Shown here piece after piece: positions 1-11,800 of a DNA stretch of 21,953 bases (the first letter of the stretch is position 1; every line of letters starts with the position of its first letter). Below the pieces are notes generated by a model. The model was not told the DNA's origin. It saw only the letters and a list, made by a program, of their open reading frames with translations, and did no database searches. Source of the DNA: Saccoglossus kowalevskii (lineage: Eukaryota; Hemichordata; Enteropneusta; Harrimaniidae); assembly GCF_000003605.2 (NCBI RefSeq), contig NW_003107091.1:117934-139886 (forward strand), written 5' to 3'. The position numbers and the translations under genes were made by a program.

Positions 1-187
1 TTGAGATCAAAACCCCCCCACCCCTAAACTAAAGGAAATAAGTTTTTTATCCGACATTGATCTTTTGACGTCGTCCCTTAACGGATTCTAAAATTGATTG
101 GTAAATATCACGAAAAGTTAGCATCAGAAAACTGTATTGAATTTTGTCGCTGTCATTATATAATAAGTTTCTTGCATGACCCGTGAA

Positions 188-375
188 GTTCACACATCCT
201 GGTACTTTTGGGGGGATATTGTTGCACTGTAATATCTATTTCTAATGTAATATGTTGATGTTTTTAATTTCAAAAACAACTGCTTGCTTTTGGAATAAAT
301 GAGAAATTTTTATTGAATTTGGCCCTTCAGAAAGTACCAGGATGTGTGACCTTTAGGTACCAGGATGTGTGACCT
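188..375. repeat. Foldback with a duplicated arm (ACCAGGATGTGTGAC)
   Basis: The segment at 188-209 reads TTCACACATCCTGGTACTTT. Its reverse complement recurs at 331-350 and again, as GTACCAGGATGTGTGACCT, at 357-375. The arms are about 19-20 bp and almost identical, with about 120 bp of AT-rich loop. A partial further copy (GTACCAGGATG) lies near 911. This looks like a miniature inverted-repeat element or its remnant with one terminal arm duplicated. No family is recognised. Confidence 0.55.
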
Positions 376-1899
376 GTTTCAGTCATGCACAGGCTTGTAT
401 TAAAAAAATGTTCATGGGTGGGATGTCCTGTTCAGGGATCATAAATAAGGCCTGCCTGTCTCAAGCAAGCAGATATTAGCTGTGACAGGTGAATATACAA
501 ATTGCCTTTCTCTGTGAACATAGGAAAAAAGATCAAATTTTAACTAACTGACTGAATGGGGTAGTTCCAAGTTGCCAATGTCTAGAAAATTGTTTTCATA
601 GTTCTTAAGACTTATGAAGTGATGATGTTCCGAGAATTAAAATATTTTATTTCATATAATAAGTCATAATTTATCTTGCCAGGAACAGGTTCATTATCAA
701 TTGGATTAGGCAATTTTATTTCTCAACCAGTTCAATGAACATGAAACTTTTTAAATTCAAATTATTTCAATCCTGATAAGAGTGACAGACACACAGACAT
801 AGCAACAATAATTTCAATACTTTTCCTTCAGTAATCAGTAATACAAAACTTCAATTTGGATAAAATAACTTTCCAATAACAATGTTTTCCATTAAATTTG
901 CTACTTACTTGTACCAGGATGAATAGTTATTTTTCACAGTATTTTCTATTACATTCTGCATGTATCCCATAATACTCATCAACGTTGAGAAGTGATGATT
1001 TACTCCATGACGAGATCATCGCATCTCGCAAAATTCCACATCACTTTCAAGAGTTCACAATTTGAGTGTCATAGTGATATCCTGAAAATAAAAAATTATT
1101 ATTATGATAGACAAAAATGCATTATGCAATAAAAAGATGATGTGTTTGTACGTGTTCACGTCACAATTAAGTTTCATTTGACGTGATTTATGATACTTCT
1201 ACAATATCCTTAGGAGACGTTAGTTGACATCAACAACATATGTGGGCTTCTAAAATATTCTTTAATAATTTTAATGGATCGGGAGGTTAAAATTATCTCT
1301 CTCGCCTCAAGCTAGATTCACTATCTTAGGTATACATTAAAATAGAACAAGATGTACTGAGCATTTTAAGTTTCACGTCTGAACCGTCTGTTGCACTCTC
1401 AGTCTTTTTCCAGTCGTGTTTTATTTCACTTTCCGTCTCTTCATCTAACACTTTGAAATATATTTATCCTCTTCCCAGGACATTTTATTTGTGGTTAAAC
1501 ATTTGATGTTTTTAAATTTTATCCAACATTGTTTTATTTCATTTTCTTGGTTATCAACTTGACAGTGCCTGGGATCTTTCTCCAGCAATATGTTTTTTTT
1601 TTGATAATTATTTGAGAAGTACCTAGTTGGTTGTCGAAACCATCAATGTCCATCCACTCAAAATGCACTTCAACATGACTCTCCTGCATCTAAAACCGAC
1701 AACCAATCAGCAATCAGAACTTATGTTGGGGTAAAAAAAAAAATGGTAAAATTTTTTTTTCTTCTTCCCCTCTGTCACTTTTACTGTATTTTTCACCCCC
1801 CCCCAAAGTTGTGAGCAACTCTTTTTGAACTGACGTGTTCACTGACCAGAAACAAATCATTTATTTTTGTTGGCCTTACAGGTTGCTTTTTTTAGCACG

Positions 1900-2060
1900 C
1901 CACGTTCCACTCAGGAAAGCTGCCTGAATGTCTTTACATCAATCTGAATGAAATTTAATGAAGATGAGACACCAATCGCTTTTAATTCCGGTCGCCGGCA
2001 TTCATTTCTTCTAACCGCATCTGACCATCTGACTATCCTAATTACTAATTATGTTCAGGT
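1900..2060. promoter_or_regulatory. Possible intronic regulatory element
   Basis: This stretch has more balanced composition than its surroundings and lacks simple repeats. It ends in a paired homeodomain-like core, TAATTACTAATTAT, at 2039-2052. No reading frame explains it. The regulatory reading is inference from composition and motif only. Confidence 0.2.
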
Positions 2061-2698
2061 AGCTTTTCTCTGACTAGGCTTATCAGCCGACAAATGATTT
2101 TTGCTACTTCTATGCTTGAACAGTGTGGACCGTACATCTGCCGCACAAATTGAATTTTGAATTTGAAAGACCAATTATTCAGAAGAGAAAATTATATTGA
2201 ATAGCCCTAGCTACCCTAAAATTGACCATCATCAGTTATGTATAGCATGTTATTACACGTGAAAATACCTTTAAAAAACTTCCCCGTTTGTTGAATTCGA
2301 CACAATGTTTTGATGCCACTACAATATTTGTTTGGCTGTTTTTACGTTAGATTTCACGCATAACGCAGAATCTTGAAGTTCAAAAAATGGTCTAAAAGTG
2401 TTTTTTACTAAAAGCTGGTTTGTAACATGAATTCTGATTGGTTGTTAATCCAACAAGACCTGAAAATAATTCATATAGTTTGAGGGAATGTACATCAAAG
2501 ACGACGACAAGTTAAAAGTGTATGCAGCAGTTTTTTTGTTATCAGATTGGATATGTGCAGATTTAATGTGATGTTTTTATTCCAAAAACTATAGGTTGTA
2601 CCTCCTTTACCTCGTCCTCCCCACCAACCCTTTAACTTGATCGTGATTTGATACAGCACCACGTAGTATTTCAGGGATTCATATGATTTGTGTTACAG

Positions 2699-2808
2699 GA
2701 AAGAACTGAATGAACTTAATGCTCTTCACAATCAGTGCAGTGAACATGCTTCGCAGCAAGCTGATCTGATTCGACAACTTCAATCGTTGCAGTTTGATAC
2801 GCAGAAAA
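2699..2808 (+). CDS. CNTLN: CNTLN exon 1 of the window (residues 1-36)
   Basis: Acceptor TGTTACAG is followed by one base that completes a split codon, then KELNELNALHNQ and QQADLIRQLQSLQFDTQK. Vertebrate centlein has a very similar block (KELQELQNLYKQ, then QQAELIQQLQ). The donor is GTAAGT. Coiled-coil sequence. The exon ends in phase 1. Confidence 0.93.
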
Positions 2809-5800
2809 GTAAGTACTGATGTTCCACTGTTTAAAAAAATGAACTGTGAGGGCTCCTATTCAATAGCAACTTTTAACATTATGTATTATGTCTCATTATG
2901 TATTTAGCAGATGTTTTTTTTGTTAAGCCAAATTTTGTTGAAACTTTCTGTGTTCTTCTGCGTGTCTAATACTTGTTGTGTTTTCAGTCATGAAGAACCA
3001 GGAAGAAGCCCACACTATGGAATCGTCCTCTTTGCAGTCGGTAAGATATTTCACCTCCAGAGGGCTCTGTCACTTTTTCTGATTTGGCTATTCTCGTCTG
3101 TTGATTTCCCACAAACCTTTGCAGATTCTCTCTCAGAAAATAACTTTATAAAATTTATAAGATATTTCACCTCCAGAGGGCCCTGTCACTTTTTCTGATT
3201 GGCTTTTCTCGTCTTTTGATTACCCACAAACCTTTGCAGATTCTCTCTCAGAAAATAACTTTGTCTATTTAAAGTACACTCTGAGTTAGCAGAGTTGTTG
3301 TTGGCATTTGTCATTTTAAATTTTGCAAGCTACCACTTATTTGCAAAGTAGTAGAGTGACAGTATTGGATAGCCGAAACAAGTATGTTATGCATGGAATC
3401 AGGGCCTGCATGTGATCTCCTCTCATATCACATGGGAATATTTTACATAAATTAATTTTCACTAAACTCACTATCCCTGAACTCATTACTAGTACTTTGA
3501 CGTGCATATATATTTCTTCATTTCCGCACAATTTCCTCAATTTCATTCTCTGCAATTCAATTCCTTCAACAACGAAATACTTAACACTAGAGGGCGCTTC
3601 ACCCCAGCAATGAAATGTATGTTGTTGTTGTTTTGTTTTCAGATGTATTCTGATCTGAATTCTCGCTATCAAGCTTTGAAAGCCGATTTTGATAATTCTG
3701 AACGTCATCTTTCCACGATACCAGCACGGAATGTCAGCATGCAAGTCAATTTTGCACCTTGGGATGCGGTGAGTTTAGATTGCAAGACTTGTGGAGAAAA
3801 CTCAAATTCACCAGAAATGAGTCTTGTATTATAAAGTATTATTCATTTTAATTCAGCATCTGTGTCAAATTCTGCTATATTTTATTTATTTATCTCTATG
3901 TTGTATAATTATGTTATCATATGTTTTCTTGTGGGTTTACAATTATACGTCTTCTTGATGTAAACCATAGCGGTAAACAATCTGCGCAAAAACAAAACAT
4001 GGACTTATAGGTATGAACATGTATGTATGGTCACATGACCACCAATGGTATACTTTTAAATAGTGCAATTGTAAATCTTCATTTTGCATTGAAATAGACT
4101 TATAAAGTTTAATGCAGTAACGTAATGACTTCATACATCTTGATGAATGTGTCTGTGTGAATAATATACCTGTGGGGTGCACTCTGCTGGTCTCATTTAA
4201 TAATGTCTTTTCTCGCTTCTTTTTATTCAGGAAGTTCAAGTTTGTGAGTCGTGTGTTATTAATGAATGCAAAATGACAAGTTTACAAACAGAGGTTGATC
4301 TATTGAAAGAAAGATTGAAAGAAAAATCAAGGTATCTTTATTATCAATATTACATAATAAATAAAATGGATAGAACTGAAGAAGATTATAGTTTAAAAAT
4401 TGCATATTAGCGAGTCTGACCGTCAATCCGATGTACATACAATGTAGTTATATGACGGAATTTATCTTATCTTGTATTGAAACACTAAAGAAAGAAATAG
4501 ATAGATGTTTTTTTTTTATTTACTATGAAACTTTTTTTTTCTCATTTTTTTTATGTTTTGTCATTCACTGGATTTTTAAGTTCTTGATTTTGCCATTGAG
4601 GTATATTTATATTTTGTATGTATACGAAGATTTAACTATATTTATCAGCGAAAATATAAATCAAACCCAGTGAATAATGCATTTTCTGTGGCCACGTTAC
4701 AGAATATGGTTCTACTAATCTTGCGCTTGTTGTGATTTGACTGCGATATCATCAGTTTCTTGATTGTTAGGCCATTGTATCATCTTCGCCAGCCAAGGAC
4801 CATTTATTCGGCCAAAGCCTCAACATTAACCCTTGGCAGATTTCACCACGATTTACTGTATGTCGCACGCCCACAAACGATTATAAGATGGGCACATTTG
4901 ATTTACCCAATCAAAACTCACGATAGAAAGGACATATTACTTGGTAACATCGTGGCGCAAGTTCGGTCGAATATGTAAATCAACGTGTTGCTAGCTTTTT
5001 CTCTGTGGACGAACTTACTGACCATCAAAAGAAAAAACGTAGTGCGGTTTCTAAGGGAAACGATTTGTTAGTTGCAGCGAAGAACAGATCAGACAAGTCG
5101 ACATGTTATCTGTCTTGTCAGTTTTGTCAGTTTACTAAAACACGGTTTGCACAAATATTTAAACATTCTATGGTTTTCATTTACTTGTCCACAAATAATT
5201 TTCAACATTGGAATAACAAAAATTGGAAACGTGTTGACGAACATAGACCTTCTGTTCTTGACTCCTGGTGAATCAGCGCAGAGCCTACACGCCGCCATTG
5301 TCTTCAAATTTATGATACAGCAACGTTGATTGGTAGCGCCAGCTTCTTGGCGCGCCCAATCAAATGACTCAATTTAACTGCAGTGAAATACAGCTTTTCC
5401 TAACACGATCACGCGCGGGTTCGTGGGCCGTTTATGAATGGCTGGGTTTAGTGAAACCGTGTGATTCAGGCGATGCCATTGTACCATCTACCTAGTGTCA
5501 ACATTTGACAGTGGTCCTTAAAACATTGACAGTGATCCCCCAAACATTGCAGACATTTTCATTTTGTCACTATTTCTGAATTTGAAAACTTTTTGGTTTG
5601 CTATCACATGCTTAGACATCCACTGCGTCCGAAACCAAACACCATGACATATACATTGCTTTTTTGTTTCTTCCATGATATCTTCATGATGTGTCACCAA
5701 CTCTGAAATTTATCAATTTGTTCCACATCTGTCTACAAATAAATTTCCTTGAATTTTGTTATTAGATTGATTTATGCTATGGATAAAGAAGATCCTGACA

Positions 5801-8800
5801 AGGAATATGATTTATCACTAACAAGAAGTAAAAGAAGGGTGAGATAATTTGGGTTGGCATTTCATTTGATACTGTTATAAGATTTTGAATATTAAGCCAG
5901 ATATATACAACCAGAAGAATAAGAAACTTATTTTGCTTTGGCTAGACAGTAAATGTAAAAAAAAATAAACATATTGTGTTCAAATTTCATAAATTGCACA
6001 CATTGTTTGCATGTTTTTGCACCTCCTCTTTATTAATGGATTGTGCCATTTTAGAACAGCAGGTGGCCCTTTTATAATTGATGCAAAGCATCATGGGAAA
6101 ACAAGCAATCAACTAATAAATTGTAAAAATGCAATGATAAAATACAAACAGTATGCAATGTGAAAGGAACTCTCTTCAATTTTAAAATATTCCAATTTCT
6201 TAATAAATATATTTGATATGTAAATATAGCTATTCACTTTTATTTTAGTCCATGGTCGAGAACACAGGAAGTTCACATTTCAGCTCCGGCAATAGATCCA
6301 GATCACTGTCACCAATGAGGGCGCCATTACATACTAGTAGTCCTAAACAGAGAAGGTCTGCTGGTATCAGTACAGATAAAAAGACGGATGATCTTGAGAA
6401 ATTACTCAAATTGAAAGTATGTTTATATCACTATTACCGTACCAGTAAATATCGTCTCAAAAAGTGGTCAACCTTTTAGGTTAAATGTAACTCAGGCAGT
6501 TTATTTTTTTAATTTTTAACATTGATATTTATATAAGTTCTAAAATGTGTACAATGTTTGTTTGTGCTTTATTATGTTCTGTATAACACCCCCCAAATAT
6601 TTGAAATAGGACTTTTGGAATGAGACCAATTCAGTTTTGAGCGACTGTTGAGAAGCAGCAGCAAAAACTACTGGACTCGTTCTTCATCTCGGTGTTAGTT
6701 CTAGGTATCCCATAGTGCATGTGAATTTTATTTAAACAAAACAATGCGTTGTATATGTTGCATGGGACTCACATCATACAGCTACTCATTGTTATTATAT
6801 CTTGTGTCTCTAAGTTCTACTGACAATGGATGTATAATATTACAGAATGCAGAGATTGAGGATTTACGAGCCGCTCATGACAGGCGATTAGCGAGACTAC
6901 GTGCATTACAACATAATTATAATATTTTGAAAGAACAAATTAAAACTTATGAAGAAGAAAACAGGTGAGAAATAGACAATTGTTTTATTCTAATTTAATT
7001 GTATTGTCATTACTATTTTCTGATTGATATTTTGATAGTCACATTGACAGATCTCTGGCATCTTATTGGTTGAAAACATGATTTTGATTGGTCATGCAGT
7101 GGTATCCTGACATCTGATTGGTTAAACAAAGACCTCATAATGTCATTTCGAAATTGAAACTTGGTCATATTTAGACAGAATTTGTTCAAACTTATTTTAC
7201 ATTAGACATTATGGGACATAAGTGCATTTTTATTTAAAATGGCCGACTAGTGGCCATTTTGTTTTAATGAATGCTGTTCCGAAGTAATATCTCTGATATG
7301 TCTTGACTGATTATGTTTTGTTACAATATGCATTTGTTTCGTAAGCCAATTCAAGGTGGCCGAATGGCAGCCATTTTTAAGCTGAAATGTATCAAAACCA
7401 TCATTTCTGTCATTTTGGAACCAAATCAAATCAAACTTCACACATATGTTGTTATACATCATGTTTCTAATTCAAAGTTCTGATTCAAAATGGCAGGCTC
7501 ATTTCCACTTTGTTTTTAAATATTGCACGACTGGGACTGTGTCATTCTGATATTAATGTCTTGTTTAATTTGTTTTGTTCCATGCTGTCAAAAACATCAA
7601 CTAGTTTTCAGTCATTTATAGTACACACAAAAAATGAAATGATATTTTTACCATGCTTGTTCTACATTCCTAGTGGACGGAAAAAGAAGAAGAAAATGCA
7701 TCGTTCTGATCCTCGTAAACTACAGCAAGAAGACAGTGACAGCGTATGGAATGAATTGGCGTACTTCAAGGGACATAATAGAAATCTATTGATGGAAAGG
7801 TCGGTATTCTAGAACGATGTAATAAGACTGTGACTGAATATTATGACGATGGCCCCTGGCTAATGAAACACATATCATAGTGTCATGATCTGAATGCATT
7901 TACTGGTAATATACAGATCACAGTATCATAGCATGTTCTGAGGTTGAATCCTATCTGTCCGCTAAATTGAGATTGACTAAAAACCCTGGGCCATTAGCTG
8001 AGTTTCATTTACTCATGCCATTTTTTTAAGTGCTTTTGTTATTTTATATAACCAATGGTATTGTGTTGGCTCTCAAATAAACATAGTTGTTATCTGTCAT
8101 GCAATTTTAAACAAAATGAACTTTTATTTTGTTTTATTCATATATTCCTTGTTTTTGTGTGTGAACAATAGTGACCCCACATTTCACATTGAACAAAACT
8201 TCAATTTCTGTCTTCGCTGCAAATCTGTGAATTTCTAGAATGAACCTACAGGAAGAACTAGATTTGTTAAAGGTGCAAACAGCGGCCGATGCGGCTCACG
8301 TGGGAGAACTGACGCGGTGTCTGCAGCAAGAAAAAGAACAACTGAAAGGCCAGTTAGCGGAAGCCGAGAGAAGTCGAAAAATTAAAGATACCGAAAGAAA
8401 AGAAATATCAGAACAAAAAAGAAAGGTAACAAATTTACCAAGATATTATATCAATCCCTCAATATACTGTGAAAGCAATTGTATCTTCTAAAGTAAAATC
8501 AGTTTCAGTGATGATAAATTTTTGCTGATATTGTGTGTAAATTCTCTGAAATCAGTGAACGTCTATTACATACAATATAGAAAAGTTTATTTTATACAGT
8601 AAAAATAAAATACAGTAAAAGAAGTGTTCCGTGGTACAAATAATAGATGCTGTGTCAGCCTACTGTAAAATACTTTATTTTAGCTGGAATTAATTTTCCC
8701 TGAAAGACGTTTTGTGTGTTTTGTATGGAATTTATTTTTCACTGATTTTTGACGAGTTGAATGTAAAATATAGAAAAAAAGGTATTTTCGCTGCATTTCA

Positions 8801-11800
8801 TTTTCACTGAATCATTCCTGCAGCGAAAATAGCGAAAATTAATTCCAAGCGAAAATAAAGTATTTCACAGTACATGCAGTTATTTTATACAGAACAGTAA
8901 TTGAAGAATGAACTTCTATATTTGTAGATAAAATCTTTGGAGAAGTTATTGGAGAGGTTGGAATCTGAGAGCAATGATTTGATCGATGAGAGAGACAATC
9001 TTGTCAAGGAAAAAAGGTCAGTACAAAATATAGTTTTGTGTAAGAATACCGTATAGTACATAGTGTACCTGGAATACTGACTGACTTGTACCGTAACAAG
9101 GATTACTATTCTATCCCCTGATGTATGTATCGACTTGATAACAGTGCAGTGTCTGATGAGGTCACGTTATTTCAAGATAGAACTCCGTAAATTACGTTTA
9201 TTTATATGATGTATAAACATAAATCATTTTATCAACAATGTGCCCTCTAAGTTGATTTAATATTTGCTGTGACACAACAGAAAATCATACATTCATAGAG
9301 TGATCTTTAATAACATCCTATGATAGTTAAAGAATTTGTAATTAGATGAAAAGAAAATTCACAGTGTAAGTGTAAAAATGAAGGAAATCAGCCTTAGAGG
9401 GCGCACTACTATCTATTTTGTAAGTGTCATTGAATTTGGTAGCTGTAGGATGAACTACATTTATGCTATGGATGTGGGCAAGTTGATGTGTTGCCATGGT
9501 TATCTGACAATATACCACTGTGGTCACTGACAATATAAGTCATACCGTGTGTTTTACATTCATTCATTTGTGGTAATCCTATATGATACTACATGTATTA
9601 TGACCATACTGCGGTACATTCAGTACAAAACATAAACCACCATCAGTGATCGTTACGTCATATTGACCTCTGACCTCATAAAGGAATTTGAAAAATGAAA
9701 TCAGTCGGCTGAAGCAAGAATTATTAGAAAAAGATGGTGAAGTGACAGAAGTGAGAAAAGAAAATCATTATTTAACAAAAAAATTACGACAAAGAAAACT
9801 CAGCAGGAACAAAGCTAGGAGATGCAAGTCAGTGAAAGAGGTAAGTAGAGTGTCCTGATTACGAAACTGATTTATTTTTGTACTTTTACACCATGGTTGA
9901 TATTCAATTTATTTAACAATCTTATAAATGTAGTCCAAGACTGCCACCAGTATTTTATAATACTGTAAAACATGTCTTTTTCGCAAGCATTTCTTTTTCG
10001 TGAATTTAGCAAGAGAACTGATTCGCTAATTCAAGATGTCGCTAATGACTTTATTATAAATTCAAAATGGCCGCCAAACAAATAAATCAACAATGACAAG
10101 AGAGATTCGCTAAATCAACATTTCGCTATTACGTCATTTTACCTCAATTCGCTAAAATTGCATGCCGCTTTTTCAACATGTTTTATAATAGTTATTTTGT
10201 AACACACCACACACAAACAATGCTGTGATAAGTCAAAATAAACAAGCTGCAATAGGCTGAAGTCAAGGCCGCAAGAATCCAGATTAGACTCCAAGCTCTG
10301 GGCCAAAATCACACGTAATAAAGTGCATTTTTTTCACTTCTAATGGAGCAATAACTTATTTTCTTTTAGTTATTAGTATTGCATGCACTATACATAAATT
10401 ACAGAGATTTTTCTATGGTAAAAATAAATAATATTTTAATGATTAAGTATACAACATATGCGTATTTTGGTTTATATGTGTTTCTGTTGAAAATTTGTTT
10501 CTAATATGGCAGATCAGAATGCACAGAAATCTGAAGAAACAAAATGTTTCATGTCAATTATTTACTCACATCACCAGGGATTGCGTTAACCCCATATTTT
10601 GCTTCCCAGACTACAATAATTGAAGAGGGACCCAGTTTTTCAGGCAAACTGGGGTCCAATCTCTAATAAAGTTGTCTTGCTAAGACACTAGCGCAAACCC
10701 TGATCACATCCAATCTTCTTTGATGTGTATGAATTCTATACTCTTCAGATCTCTCTTTAAATTTGATCCTATCATGTTTAGGGTTTTCTAAATCACCTAA
10801 TCACCTAATACTGAGTACTGGTAATTCTTATCTTGAGTTCACTATCTATAACTTGTTTGCTAACATTTGTGTGTCACGTCAATTACGAACTTTAAAAATC
10901 ATGAATCCAATATCTCTGTATGATTTCCTGCTTTCATTTATTAGGTGTATTTAGGGTTAGATTTTTTGACTTGTAAGTCATTAGTGCAAACTGTTTGATT
11001 TATTTACTGCCATATACAAATGTAACCATAAACTGTTTTCATTACAGCATCAAAGAGCACTTAATAGGTCCATACAACACATGAGTGCATTATTTTCTGA
11101 TTTTGATGAAGATGGATGGGAAGAAATTAGCACTGACAGGTACGAGTTTTAAATTAGATTTTACCCGAATCTGTCATCATTTTATGTCACCTGTGTGTCT
11201 TTATGTCACGTACAAAAATAGTTGTTTTTACTTATAAATTAAAAGTTGGTTAAGGCTTTATTTTGACAATGGTTTTTGTCTTTTGATATTTTTCAATGCA
11301 TACAGCAGAGGTGAGGTAAGTTGATCAGTATAACTCACTCACTTACTTGTATTATTTCATACTCTAGCGGTGGTGAGGAGACCGGGGATAGCTTGGGAGA
11401 TAGAATAGTGAGAACGGCTACATCACCTGATTTAACATGTAGAACACTAGACAGATCATTGAGAAGAAGAAGAAGACGACATGATAGTAGCGGCAGATCA
11501 ATTTCTCCACGCAGCATAACTAAACCATCTAAAAGACAGGTGAGCTGCAATTCATTCATCCATTCCTCTATCTGTCTGTGCATCTATCCATCTATCTAGT
11601 GTCTGTTTTTTTTAGCAAATAAGTGTACTGCTATATTATACAAAATCATGTGATATACCTGGTTACGCTTTATTGATGTATTCTACTGGGAACTGTCTGA
11701 ATCGACCTTCAAAGATACAAAACGACCGCCGAGATCTCATTGACAACGAGAGCCGCAAGATTTTTTTTTGACTTTTAAATAGTGTTTGGTCAAGTATTAA

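Larger units (their letters stand above)
1..2698. other. Upstream intron, no exon recognised
   Basis: Exon 1 of the window opens in mid-codon behind a good acceptor, so this stretch is inferred to be the 3' part of a long intron. I see no phase-compatible exon with recognisable centlein sequence in it. It holds a small foldback repeat (188-375), several homopolymer runs, and a more base-balanced stretch near 1900-2060 that could be regulatory. Confidence 0.6.
4772..5489. repeat. Segment flanked by 14-bp direct repeats
   Basis: CCATTGTATCATCT (4772-4785) and CCATTGTACCATCT (5476-5489) are direct repeats differing at one base. They bracket about 690 bp that is visibly richer in GC and CpG than its surroundings and contains the antisense reading frame and its upstream region. 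The repeats could be a target-site duplication or chance. Confidence 0.3.
4332..5765 (+). other. Intron 4, candidate minor (U12-type) intron
   Basis: The donor GTATCTTTA resembles the U12 donor RTATCCTTT, differing at two positions. TTCCTTGAA at 5745-5753 resembles the U12 branch site TTCCTTRAY and lies about 13 nt before the exon. The other 22 complete introns have ordinary donors. The intron also holds a degenerate foldback and the antisense zinc-binding reading frame described separately. Confidence 0.4.

Noticed and set aside
2911-3198. Plus-strand open frame continuing through exon 2 into the tandem duplication
   Set aside because: It is in another frame from the conserved exon 2 peptide and runs into intronic repeat sequence.
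3337-3744. Minus-strand open frame across intron 2 and exon 3
   Set aside because: It is a shadow of the plus-strand coding exon and shows no domain.
4760-5271. Two plus-strand open frames in the GC-richer part of intron 4
   Set aside because: No recognisable domain, no phase-compatible splice sites to join CNTLN, and overlap with the better supported antisense frame.
5299-5307. Extending the antisense zinc-domain frame upstream to a TTG at 5305-5307
   Set aside because: TTG is not a usual start in animals; the ATG at 5296-5298 has strong context and sits just before the first Cys pair.
7867-7935. Weak inverted similarity in intron 8
   Set aside because: Too many mismatches to distinguish from chance.
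11306-11315. Possible 10-nt microexon (CAGAGGTGAG between CAG and GTAAGT) in intron 12
   Set aside because: It would shift the frame and put a TGA at the start of exon 13; exons 12 and 13 join perfectly without it.
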